20,663 nucleotides of DNA from GCA-2733415 sp965178635. GTDB taxonomy: Bacteria > Bacteroidota > Bacteroidia > Flavobacteriales > Flavobacteriaceae. The notes below the pieces were generated by a model, which had not been told where the DNA came from, did no database searches, and saw only the letters and a program-made list of their open reading frames with translations. The stretch covers positions 1 to 20,663 of the forward strand of contig CBCXVT010000033.1 of the NCBI GenBank assembly GCA_965178635.1. The letters run 5' to 3'. The translations under genes were made by a program, and so were the position numbers. How positions within the stretch are numbered: position 1 is the first letter of the stretch; every line of letters begins with the position of its first letter. Below, piece by piece: positions 14,082-20,663 of this stretch.

Positions 14082-14354
14082 TTACGCCCCTATACTTGTG
14101 AAATTTATATTTGGTATTACTGCTTGTTTAACCTCTATAGCACTCTCAACAGAGCGCAACTTTGGTATTACATAATTAGCAAGCTCTAACATTATTTTTA
14201 ATCTGTCACGAGGCTCCAATTTGTCTAGATCATCTTGGAGCCTAGAAAGATTATTGTTTAATAAGTATAAAAAAGCCTGCTTTGTAGCCTTGTTACTTTT
14301 ACCTAAAGCTCCAGGGGTACGACCTCCCAATTTATTTCCTTTCTGAAATCCCAT
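14082..14354 (-). CDS. DUF5681-like / small-terminase-like protein (unit 2)
   Basis: Identical to 4284-4556: basic G-F-Q-K-G-N-K-L-G-G-R opening and helical C-terminal half with Y-V-I-P-K-L. The alternative upstream ATG at 14394-14396 would overlap the 37-aa gene and is less likely. Confidence 0.65.
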   Translation of the reverse strand: MGFQKGNKLGGRTPGALGKSNKATKQAFLYLLNNNLSRLQDDLDKLEPRDRLKIMLELANYVIPKLRSVESAIEVKQAVIPNINFTSIGA

Positions 14355-14355
14355 A

Positions 14356-14469
14356 CTATTTATTTTTAGGTTTTGGAATGTTGGACTTTTGAGCATTGTT
14401 TAAAGACGTTTTATTTTTATTTAGTTTGCTCTGTGCCAACTTGTTTAATATTGAATATCGTCTAGCCAT
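14356..14469 (-). CDS. Small basic protein, 37 aa (unit 2)
   Basis: Same frame as 4558-4671. It overlaps the preceding stop by its ATGGCTAG and ends one base before the next start, which suggests translational coupling. Confidence 0.55.
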   Translation of the reverse strand: MARRYSILNKLAQSKLNKNKTSLNNAQKSNIPKPKNK

Positions 14470-15043
14470 TTTTTTTGATTTTTCTAATTACATCGCTTAC
14501 GTTTCTACTTGGTCTGTCAGTCATTAATTCGAGCGTTTTAGATAACGCCAAAACCTGTTCTATTACACTCCCTTTTGAAGCTTTATTTTTCTGTAGTGTT
14601 ACAGTCGCTTTAAACTCCTTTGAGCGATTATTTATGCTCTCAATACCTAAATTTAAAAACACCTGCTCTAGTGTATTTTTTACAGATTTTAAATTTTCAG
14701 TAAATAGTATCTTTTGGCTCAGCTCAGCATCTGTCATTTTTACGTTTGGATTTAAAACCCTCCCACAGCTTACTGATATTGCTTTGCCGTCTTTGAGTAT
14801 GTAGTCGGCATCGGCTGGCTTTACCTTTTGACCTTTGTAATCTAATAAGTAAACAACTGTATCCTTTGCCAAACTAATTGCATCGTAATGTAATACTAAG
14901 CCATTAATCGTCTCAACCTCGTTTTTGAGTAGTTTGCGCCTTGTGTATTGTGCCACAGTTAAACCCTCTTTTTTAGCGCTCATTTCTAAATTAGCTTTAA
15001 AGCTCTTTGTTACTCTTAAGCCTATATTTGATTTTTTATTCAT
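14462..15043 (-). CDS. Ribbon-helix-helix DNA-binding protein (unit 2)
   Basis: Identical to 4664-5245. The ribbon-helix-helix signature lies in the first 40 residues; the remainder is of unknown function. Third gene of the small operon. Confidence 0.6.
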   Translation of the reverse strand: MNKKSNIGLRVTKSFKANLEMSAKKEGLTVAQYTRRKLLKNEVETINGLVLHYDAISLAKDTVVYLLDYKGQKVKPADADYILKDGKAISVSCGRVLNPNVKMTDAELSQKILFTENLKSVKNTLEQVFLNLGIESINNRSKEFKATVTLQKNKASKGSVIEQVLALSKTLELMTDRPSRNVSDVIRKIKKNG

Positions 15044-15047
15044 ATCC

Positions 15048-15287
15048 TTACAGCTCTTTTAATTCATTATTGTAACCATCTATAACAGCGTTATAAGACT
15101 TAGTTAAACCCTCTTTTATCTGTTTTTTTTCTCTCTCTGTTATTATTACAGATATCGAGCGGTCGTTTGCTGAGTTTAACGTCCAGATCCTTGCATCGTC
15201 TAAACTGTCTAGGTTTTTAATTTGTTTGTTTGCATGGTCTAAATCTTTAGATATAGAAACCACTCTTTGCAAGTTTTTTACGTTCAT
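15048..15287 (-). CDS. Short helical phage-type protein, 79 aa (unit 2)
   Basis: Identical to 5250-5489. Two charged helices around a short strand; unknown function. Confidence 0.65.
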   Translation of the reverse strand: MNVKNLQRVVSISKDLDHANKQIKNLDSLDDARIWTLNSANDRSISVIITEREKKQIKEGLTKSYNAVIDGYNNELKEL

Positions 15288-15321
15288 ATTATTACTATTA
15301 TTATTAGTGTTATTAATGCTA

Positions 15322-15579
15322 TCATATATTTTTAAATTTTGCCTTTAACTCTGATATTTTACCTAAAAAACGATTATCTACTTCTTTGAGAATTACGGCA
15401 ATTAATATTTCGTCTGTTATTTCTGTTTGGCTCCAAAGATTTGTACTAGCGGATATTTTTATACCCTCTGGTAACACTTTGCCGAAACCCATATCATTAC
15501 GAAATTTGAAATGCTCGGTTTCTACTCTCTCGATTTTCTTTAAAATTTCATTGCCTTTTTTTAATTGCTCTTTTTTCAT
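15322..15579 (-). CDS. Short coiled-coil-like protein, 85 aa (unit 2)
   Basis: Identical to 5524-5781. First gene of the small operon, next to the origin-like region. Confidence 0.65.
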   Translation of the reverse strand: MKKEQLKKGNEILKKIERVETEHFKFRNDMGFGKVLPEGIKISASTNLWSQTEITDEILIAVILKEVDNRFLGKISELKAKFKNI

Positions 15580-15761
15580 GCTTCTGGTATTAGTTAAAAG
15601 TTAAATCCCTCTACTATATAAACGAAAAAAGCCTTTTATTGTTTCTACATTTTTATCAACATGTTGAACATTACTGATTGTTTTAAAAAACTAAAACGCA
15701 TTCAGGCTTAGATGTTTAATCAGTGTTTATATATCTGTAATCTGCTTTAACTTTTTTTTTT

Positions 15762-15816
15762 GAAGTTGACCACTTTTGACCACGTTTTGGCTAGGTTTTG
15801 ACCATCTTTTGACCAG
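15762..15816. repeat. Iteron array A (unit 2)
   Basis: TTGACCA cores begin at 15766, 15776, 15798 and 15809, with degenerate TTGGCTA at 15787. The 10/11/11/11-bp spacing is the same as in unit 1. Confidence 0.75.
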
Positions 15817-16013
15817 GGGCAAAATTTTCTAAAACCTCTGTTAAGTACTATATATATTAGTATTATATAATATATTATTATAAGTTAAAGCATTATTGAC
15901 TACCCTGCCTCCATTTTTAGAAAACTCACCAGAGATAACACAAGAATTGACTAGGGTGGTCAAAAAGGACAATTTTTTAAAGACTACAATATCTATAGGG
16001 GTTAACAAGCTTT

Positions 16014-16051
16014 TAGGGTGGTCAAAAGATGGGTAAAAGATGGGTAATAAA
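16014..16051. repeat. Iteron group B, inverted (unit 2)
   Basis: Three 11-bp steps from TGGTCAAAAGA at 16019, preceded by the 14-bp sequence that also occurs at 15952-15965. Confidence 0.6.
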
Positions 16052-16078
16052 AAACCCCTACTAAATTAATAGTAAGGG
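16049..16078 (-). terminator. Terminator of the 158-aa gene (unit 2)
   Basis: Same hairpin and six-T tail as at 6250-6279. Confidence 0.8.
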
Positions 16079-16105
16079 TTATAGAGAGATGTTTAAGAAT
16101 TACAG

Positions 16106-16582
16106 TTAGTAAACCTTTACGAGATTATAAAGAAGTATTATTACAGCTATAATTATAGCAAAGTTACCCACTTGAGTTAACGTTTTTTTTCTATCTAATT
16201 TTTTCGTTATTTCTTCATAACGCTTTACTAATTCCACAAAACAACTTTCATCTATTTTTTTCAAGAAGAATAAAAACGCTTCAATATCAACTTCTCTGAT
16301 TTCCCATCTTTGAACTTCCATATACTCTTTTTGCTTGTTCAGACTTGTAGCAATATGGTCTGGACTTCTTGGTGGAAATTCTTTTGATAGCGCTATCTTA
16401 TATGAGAATGCTCCAGGATTACAACCATTTAACAACTCAAGATGAGTGACTATTAATACACACACACCTATCTTATGCTCCATTAAATCAACTTCATTTA
16501 CTTTCATAGCAAGTTCTTCAATTGTCTCATTTCCTGTAATGCCGATTTTTTTTGAAAGTAAATCCTTTTCAAATTTTTCCAT
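16106..16582 (-). CDS. Tail-anchored membrane protein, 158 aa (unit 2)
   Basis: Identical to 6307-6783. Soluble helical N-terminal part and one C-terminal membrane segment (about 138-155); family unknown. Confidence 0.65.
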   Translation of the reverse strand: MEKFEKDLLSKKIGITGNETIEELAMKVNEVDLMEHKIGVCVLIVTHLELLNGCNPGAFSYKIALSKEFPPRSPDHIATSLNKQKEYMEVQRWEIREVDIEAFLFFLKKIDESCFVELVKRYEEITKKLDRKKTLTQVGNFAIIIAVIILLYNLVKVY

Positions 16583-16619
16583 AATAGATTTTTGTTAAGA
16601 TTAAACATACATTTTTTAA

Positions 16620-16652
16620 AAAGATAAACCCCTACTAAATTAATAGTAAGGG
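16620..16652 (-). terminator. Terminator of the 176-aa gene (unit 2)
   Basis: Same hairpin as at 6821-6853, identical over 27 bases to the terminator at 16049-16078. Confidence 0.65.
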
Positions 16653-16705
16653 CAACTGCTATTGAGAGTTATTGAAGTTTTTCATTCTGTAGGCATTAAT
16701 TTTTA

Positions 16706-17236
16706 CTACCAAGGAAGTTCTCCTATTAAGCGTGTTAAACTGTCATAACTTGCAGCGCAAAAACCTCCTTCATTGGCACCTCTTTGGTAAATTGACATCT
16801 TTTTTAATTCATTATTTAATATTCTAATTTGAGGTTCATAATTGTTATAAATAGCAATGTCGCTACAATCTGAGCATATATAATATTTTTTTGGTGTTTT
16901 AAGGTAGGAATATTTAGTTTTCGTTATAAATGTATTGCTTGTCCACCCGGATACAAAAGTAGTGTCTGTGTCTTCAAAATATAAATACGCTTTTTTTAAA
17001 TGTAGATCTTGTTCCGTAATTGTGTTGCAATTATCACATTTACTTTTTGCTATTGTGGTATCGAAAAAGCCATCTGGCAAATAAGAAAGGGGGTTTTTCT
17101 TAAATTCATTTATATTTATTGATTCAACTATATGGTGTCCTATTTCGGCATTCCAGAGTTTAGGAACAAAACGACGGGTAAAAAGAATAAAGCCAACAAT
17201 TAAAAGAAATAATATAAAAAGTGATGTTCCAGACAT
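16706..17236 (-). CDS. Membrane-anchored CxxC...CxxC protein, 176 aa (unit 2)
   Basis: Identical to 6907-7437. N-terminal membrane anchor, then C67/C70 and C121/C124 as a possible zinc ribbon; family unknown. Confidence 0.65.
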   Translation of the reverse strand: MSGTSLFILFLLIVGFILFTRRFVPKLWNAEIGHHIVESININEFKKNPLSYLPDGFFDTTIAKSKCDNCNTITEQDLHLKKAYLYFEDTDTTFVSGWTSNTFITKTKYSYLKTPKKYYICSDCSDIAIYNNYEPQIRILNNELKKMSIYQRGANEGGFCAASYDSLTRLIGELPW

Positions 17237-17296
17237 AAATTAGATTATTATTTAAATATAATCAAAAAAACAAAGTGGTATTAAAAAACTTTGATT

Positions 17297-17328
17297 AAAA
17301 AAAACACCCCTGCAAACTTAACTAGGGG
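17297..17328 (-). terminator. Terminator of the excisionase-like gene (unit 2)
   Basis: CCCCT/AGGGG stem with an eight-T tail on the minus strand, as at 7498-7529. Confidence 0.75.
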
Positions 17329-17353
17329 ATGTCTAATACAAATCAATTATTGA

Positions 17354-17530
17354 TTATCGCCTTATTAACGAATCTATAATTTCCTGTTTTTTAAATATTA
17401 CTCTGCGATTAAATCCATAGGTATGAATCTTTCCTTGTTTAATGAGATTGTCAACAGTTCCAATAGAGCATCTGAGTAGTTCAGCCACTTCAGGTTTCTT
17501 TAGAAAGATATGTTCGTTTTGGTTTTCCAC
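17354..17530 (-). CDS. Excisionase-like helix-turn-helix protein, 58 aa (unit 2)
   Basis: Same GTG-started frame as 7555-7731, with the excisionase-type F-L-K-K-P-E-V-A-E-L-L and T-V-D-N-L-I-K-Q-G-K-I segments. Divergent from the integrase at 17937. Confidence 0.82.
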   Translation of the reverse strand: MENQNEHIFLKKPEVAELLRCSIGTVDNLIKQGKIHTYGFNRRVIFKKQEIIDSLIRR

Positions 17531-17936
17531 TATACTTAAGATACGATATGTAAATGGTATATTTGTGTTGTTTTTGGGGTTGTTACCAACAATTTTTTCA
17601 ACATTTTAGTATTAAACTTGAGCTTATACAAGGGATTGATTGTGGACTAAATCAACTAGAGTGTTAGCGTAAGTAGTTACAAATCATATAGTTAAAATAC
17701 ATGAGTAAATTAGAAAAACAAGTTTCTTACAAGTTTTCAACAATCTCAATAATAAAGGTGTTTTGCGTATATATTTTAATTTATACTAGCATTTATAGTA
17801 CCTAAAAGGATTTTACCTCTTCTATAATTACGCGTATTAACATCTAATTTCATGTAATAACATGTAATATCTGTGGACTAATCTCGGACTAGTTTAAAAA
17901 TAGATTGTATATTTGGATAACATCAATACTCCAAAT
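17531..17936. promoter_or_regulatory. Divergent excisionase/integrase control region (unit 2)
   Basis: Second copy of 7732-8137, with the same repeats (TGTGGACTAA at 17641-17650 and 17872-17881; CATGTAAT at 17851-17858 and 17861-17868) and the doubtful 34-codon frame at 17701-17805. Confidence 0.45.
17908..17915 (+). promoter_or_regulatory. -7 box of the integrase gene (unit 2)
   Basis: TATATTTG, 21 nt before ATG 17937. Confidence 0.5.
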
Positions 17937-19193
17937 ATGGCAATTACTTTCTTTACTCAATCAATCAAACAAATAGCACCAATCTGGATTAGATACAGGG
18001 AGCTATCTGTTGATGCAAAAGCAAGAACTAATCTTTACATAGACAAAGATAGGTTAAAAAGGTCAAAGGTCATTAAGCATAAAATGTCTGCCAAAGACAA
18101 TCAAGAGCAGAAACTTCTCATTAAAGAAAAGAACAAAGCACTCGATAAGGTGCAGAATGAAATGCAACTTCTTGAGCTTCGGATAAGATCTCTAATAACT
18201 GATGAAGCTCAAGTTGATTCTAAGTGGCTTAAACAGGCGTTTAGACCTCCCGAGGAGATTGTAAAACTAAACCTTTTAGAATACTATGATGCACTTCTTG
18301 AAAGTGATAGTACGTTAGCTAAAAACACACAGAAAGCTTATAGAGTTAATGCCTCTTTTATGCTTAAATATCAGAAGCATATTGGAAGGGAATTACAAGT
18401 AATTGACATTGATGGGAATTTTAAAGACGCCTTCATAAAGTACTGCAGAGAGCAAGGATATCCCGAATCAACTTTGAAAGGTCAACTAGGTAGATTAAAG
18501 GCGGTTTGCTTGTATGCAGAGCAGAGAGGAGAGATTATTCACAATCAAGTTAAGAATTTGACTAAGAACATTCGTGTACAGCCCACTTTAAGTGTCTTTC
18601 TGACATCTTCTGAGATAGATGACATCATCGCTCTAAATATAAAAGATAGTGCTTTGGATATGGCGAGAGATTGGTTAGTTGTATCCTGCTACATAGGTCA
18701 AAGGTCAGCATCTTTGTTTAAACTAACCAAAGACAATATTCATATAAAGAGTAATACAATAAGACTCAAGCAAGTAAAGACTGGGGCTAATGTAGTGATA
18801 CCTATATTGCCACAAGTCCAGGCTATTTTAGATAAGCACAAAGGGAGCTTCCCTCCTCTCTTTAGTACTAAACAACATCATAACTACAACCGCTATAATG
18901 ACCTCATCAAAGAAGTATGTAAATTAGCTGATATCAATGAACTATGCAAAGGAAGAAATAAGAATATCGGGGGACGTATGTCTAAGGTTATAACTAAACC
19001 CAAATGGGAACTTATAACTTCTCACATAGGTCGTAGGTCATTCGCCACTAACTTCTATGGTAAGATAAACCAACAGCTCATTCAAAGTGTAACAGGTCAC
19101 AAAACTGAGAGTAGCTTTCTTAAGTACATTAACAAAACCAGAGAGATAGATACAGATGCACTCAATAAAGCATTCTTAGATGCAATGAGGTAA
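17937..19193 (+). CDS. int: Tyrosine recombinase integrase (unit 2)
   Basis: Identical to 8138-9394, with all catalytic residues (R256, K281, H363, R366, H388, Y397) present. Two intact integrase copies in one molecule, with attP-side sequences beside both, would be expected to recombine in a cell, so a lasting tandem array is unlikely unless the gene is silent. Confidence 0.93.
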   Translation: MAITFFTQSIKQIAPIWIRYRELSVDAKARTNLYIDKDRLKRSKVIKHKMSAKDNQEQKLLIKEKNKALDKVQNEMQLLELRIRSLITDEAQVDSKWLKQAFRPPEEIVKLNLLEYYDALLESDSTLAKNTQKAYRVNASFMLKYQKHIGRELQVIDIDGNFKDAFIKYCREQGYPESTLKGQLGRLKAVCLYAEQRGEIIHNQVKNLTKNIRVQPTLSVFLTSSEIDDIIALNIKDSALDMARDWLVVSCYIGQRSASLFKLTKDNIHIKSNTIRLKQVKTGANVVIPILPQVQAILDKHKGSFPPLFSTKQHHNYNRYNDLIKEVCKLADINELCKGRNKNIGGRMSKVITKPKWELITSHIGRRSFATNFYGKINQQLIQSVTGHKTESSFLKYINKTREIDTDALNKAFLDAMR

Positions 19194-19300
19194 TTTTTGT
19201 AGTTTTCCAACAAAAAAATATGCGACAATGTAATGTCGTGTAATTTTTGGTGTTTACACGTATTTTATTTAATATTTTTATCAATCAATTAAAAAACAAT

Positions 19301-19308
19301 TAAATTTG
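19301..19308 (+). promoter_or_regulatory. -7 box of the secreted-protein gene (unit 2)
   Basis: TAAATTTG, 25 nt before ATG 19334. Confidence 0.5.
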
Positions 19309-19333
19309 TTCAAAACATTAAACAATTTACATT

Positions 19334-19798
19334 ATGAAAAAAACATTATTATTATTACTGGTAATGGCATTTGGCTCTCAGGTCAATGCTCAAAAGCTTT
19401 GGAAGGATGAGGTAGATGACTTCACAGGAGACACAAAAAAATTTACAAATTATTATAATGTAGCTGAAACAAATGTAGGTACACTAAAAGTTTCTGCACT
19501 ACGGTTAAATGAATTTGAATATATAAAGATGAAATGTACTTCTGATCTTGGATGTGCTGGGGCAAGTGACAACTATGTAATGTTTATATTTACTGATGGG
19601 ACAAAGCTTAAACTAAGCGAAGATTTGGCTGACATAGACTGTTCAGATGGAGCATCATCTCTCTTTAGTATTAAGGCTAATAGCCCACTAAAAACTAAGA
19701 CTATAGAAAAGATTAGATTTAAACAGTCTAAGTACTATACAGATGGTACAACAACAGGCACGTATAGTATGTCTGAGATAATAAATGCAACCAAGTAA
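19334..19798 (+). CDS. Small secreted protein, 154 aa (spans units 2 and 3)
   Basis: Identical to 9535-9999: signal peptide ending N-A-Q, three cysteines, unknown function. The unit border (19597/19598) falls inside it without any change of frame. Confidence 0.75.
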   Translation: MKKTLLLLLVMAFGSQVNAQKLWKDEVDDFTGDTKKFTNYYNVAETNVGTLKVSALRLNEFEYIKMKCTSDLGCAGASDNYVMFIFTDGTKLKLSEDLADIDCSDGASSLFSIKANSPLKTKTIEKIRFKQSKYYTDGTTTGTYSMSEIINATK

Positions 19799-19833
19799 TT
19801 AACTTAACTTGACCTTTAATAACTCCCTATACC

Positions 19834-19862
19834 AAACCCTTGCAGAAATGTGAGGGTTTTTT
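19834..19862 (+). terminator. Terminator after secreted-protein gene (unit 3)
   Basis: Third copy of the 237-265 hairpin and T-run. Confidence 0.85.
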
Positions 19863-19868
19863 ATTTAT

Positions 19869-19876
19869 TATATTTG
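19869..19876 (+). promoter_or_regulatory. -7 box of the HNH gene (unit 3)
   Basis: TATATTTG, 23 nt before TTG 19900. Confidence 0.5.
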
Positions 19877-19899
19877 AGAAAATATAACACAATTGTATT

Positions 19900-20663
19900 T
19901 TGAACTACCTTAATGTATATTTTAATATTGTAAATAATTCGAAAAGTAAAAAACGGAACGGATATTTAGAATTACATCATGTAGTTCCAAAATGTATTTT
20001 TGGTGAAAAATTATTGAATGAAGATAATCTAGTTAATGTTAATCAAGATTCTAATTTAGTTTATCTCACTGCCCGAGAACATTTTATTTGTCATTGGCTT
20101 CTTCATAGAGCATTCCCAAAAAACAAAAAATTAGGACTTGCTTTCTGGGCTATGGCTGGCATGACAAATTCTGAACAAAAAAGATACATACCATCATCAA
20201 GAGCCGTAGCTGAAGCAAGAGTTGCAGCAAATAATGCAAGAAAAACCGCTATTTTACAATATGACCTTGAGGGTAATTTTTTAAGAGAATATAAAAGTTT
20301 AAACGCTGCGAGTGACTCCATTGGAATAGTGCCAAATGCAATTGGTCAAAATTTAAATAGTTTCACTAAATCTGCAGGTGGTTTTCAGTGGTGCTTTAAA
20401 ACAAAAAAACAACAGGATAAAATTGAGCCATACGTTATTGATAATAACGGCTTACCGATTGGTCAATATGACCTTAACGGAAGATTAATCTCCTCTTATG
20501 AAAGTTTACTAGAGACTGAGAGAAAAACTGGACACTCTGAAGGAAGTATTCGAGCCGCAATGAATAGAGGCACAAAGATTAGAGGCACCTCATTTTTTTT
20601 TATACAATTCAACAAACATCAAGAAATTCCAAAGTTTGTTAATCCGTATACTAATCCAATACA
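19900..20663 (+). CDS. HNH endonuclease, cut by the window end
   Basis: Residues 1-254 of the HNH/NUMOD1 endonuclease that is complete at 303-1670, starting at TTG. The nuclease domain and the first two repeats are present. The frame is still open at the last base, so this is a truncation by the window, not a pseudogene. Confidence 0.9.
   Translation, partial: MNYLNVYFNIVNNSKSKKRNGYLELHHVVPKCIFGEKLLNEDNLVNVNQDSNLVYLTAREHFICHWLLHRAFPKNKKLGLAFWAMAGMTNSEQKRYIPSSRAVAEARVAANNARKTAILQYDLEGNFLREYKSLNAASDSIGIVPNAIGQNLNSFTKSAGGFQWCFKTKKQQDKIEPYVIDNNGLPIGQYDLNGRLISSYESLLETERKTGHSEGSIRAAMNRGTKIRGTSFFFIQFNKHQEIPKFVNPYTNPI

Larger units (their letters stand above)
15580..16105. other. Candidate replication origin region (unit 2)
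   Basis: Same non-coding region as 5782-6306, one base longer because the T-run at 15752-15761 has ten T. It contains the palindrome at 15656-15667, iteron array A, the AT-rich block at 15847-15883 and iteron group B. Confidence 0.6.
9799..19597. repeat. Tandem unit 2 (9799 bp)
   Basis: This is the second complete copy. All translated proteins are identical to those of unit 1. The junction at 9798/9799 lies inside an intact reading frame (9535-9999), so the units join without a scar or a gap. Confidence 0.98.
1..20663. mobile_element. Tandem copies of a ~9.8-kb integrative element, probable phage satellite
   Basis: The whole window is one element repeated head to tail 2.1 times. Each complete unit has an integrase, an excisionase-like protein, a primase/DUF3987 replication protein, an iteron-type origin candidate, a DUF5681/small-terminase-like protein, an HNH endonuclease and several small unknown proteins. 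I see no capsid, portal, tail, large terminase, lysis, relaxase or type IV secretion gene. The element could therefore integrate and replicate but could not build particles or conjugate alone. That gene content fits a phage satellite (PICI-like), and a concatemer is what a phage packaging motor would take up. An integrative plasmid sequenced or assembled past its own end would look the same. The repeat structure is seen directly; the satellite assignment is inference. Confidence 0.6.
19598..20663. repeat. Tandem unit 3, first 1066 bp only
   Basis: The third copy begins at 19598 inside the secreted-protein gene and runs into the HNH endonuclease gene, where the window ends. Its sequence follows positions 1-1066 without any difference I noticed. 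Confidence 0.97.

Noticed and set aside
1..20663. CRISPR array, tRNA, rRNA or transposon inside the units
   Set aside because: No regularly spaced 25-40 bp repeats with spacers, no cloverleaf or rRNA sequence, and no transposase or IS-type terminal repeats were seen; the only short arrays are the 11-bp iterons.
1..20663. Ancient chromosomal tandem duplication
   Set aside because: The copies have identical proteins and differ only by one homopolymer base, and no non-repeat sequence is present, so a recent concatemer or an assembly/read of a circle is more likely.

Overview
The window is not a normal stretch of chromosome. It is one circularly permuted unit of about 9.8 kb repeated head to tail 2.1 times. 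Positions 1-9798 are unit 1, 9799-19597 are unit 2, and 19598-20663 are the start of unit 3. Every protein encoded by unit 1 has an identical counterpart in unit 2. The only length difference is a T-run of 9 in unit 1 (5954-5962) against 10 in unit 2 (15752-15761), so the periods are 9798 and 9799 bp. Such a sequence comes from a circular element read or assembled past its own end, from a replication or packaging concatemer, or from a tandem integration. No host chromosome is visible. Low G+C, the signal peptide ending in NAQ, near absence of Shine-Dalgarno sites and several TAnnTTTG-type -7 boxes point to a Bacteroidota host, most likely a flavobacterium.

Layout of one unit, in unit 1 numbering. 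On the plus strand: a tyrosine integrase (8138-9394), a small secreted protein (9535-9999, whose tail also opens the window) and an HNH endonuclease with five NUMOD1-like repeats (303-1670). Convergent to these is a long minus-strand block. It starts with a 58-residue excisionase-like helix-turn-helix protein (7555-7731), divergent from the integrase. Two small membrane proteins of unknown function follow (176 and 158 aa), each with its own terminator. Next is a 525-bp non-coding region (5782-6306). After it comes a tight run of five small genes: two short phage-type proteins, a ribbon-helix-helix protein, a 37-aa basic protein and a DUF5681/small-terminase-like protein. A terminator and a primase/DUF3987 replication protein (1804-3987) end the block.

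The non-coding region looks like a replication origin. It has five 11-bp helically phased TTTTGACCA repeats, an AT-rich stretch, and an oppositely oriented group of related repeats.

Integrase, excisionase, primase-helicase, iteron origin and a terminase-small-like gene are present, while capsid, portal, tail, large terminase, relaxase and conjugation genes are absent. This combination is what a phage satellite (PICI-like element) would carry. Concatemers are also the form in which phages package DNA. I infer an undescribed Bacteroidota phage satellite of about 9.8 kb, with an HNH endonuclease and two membrane proteins as possible anti-phage or helper-interference cargo. A small integrative plasmid is the main alternative.
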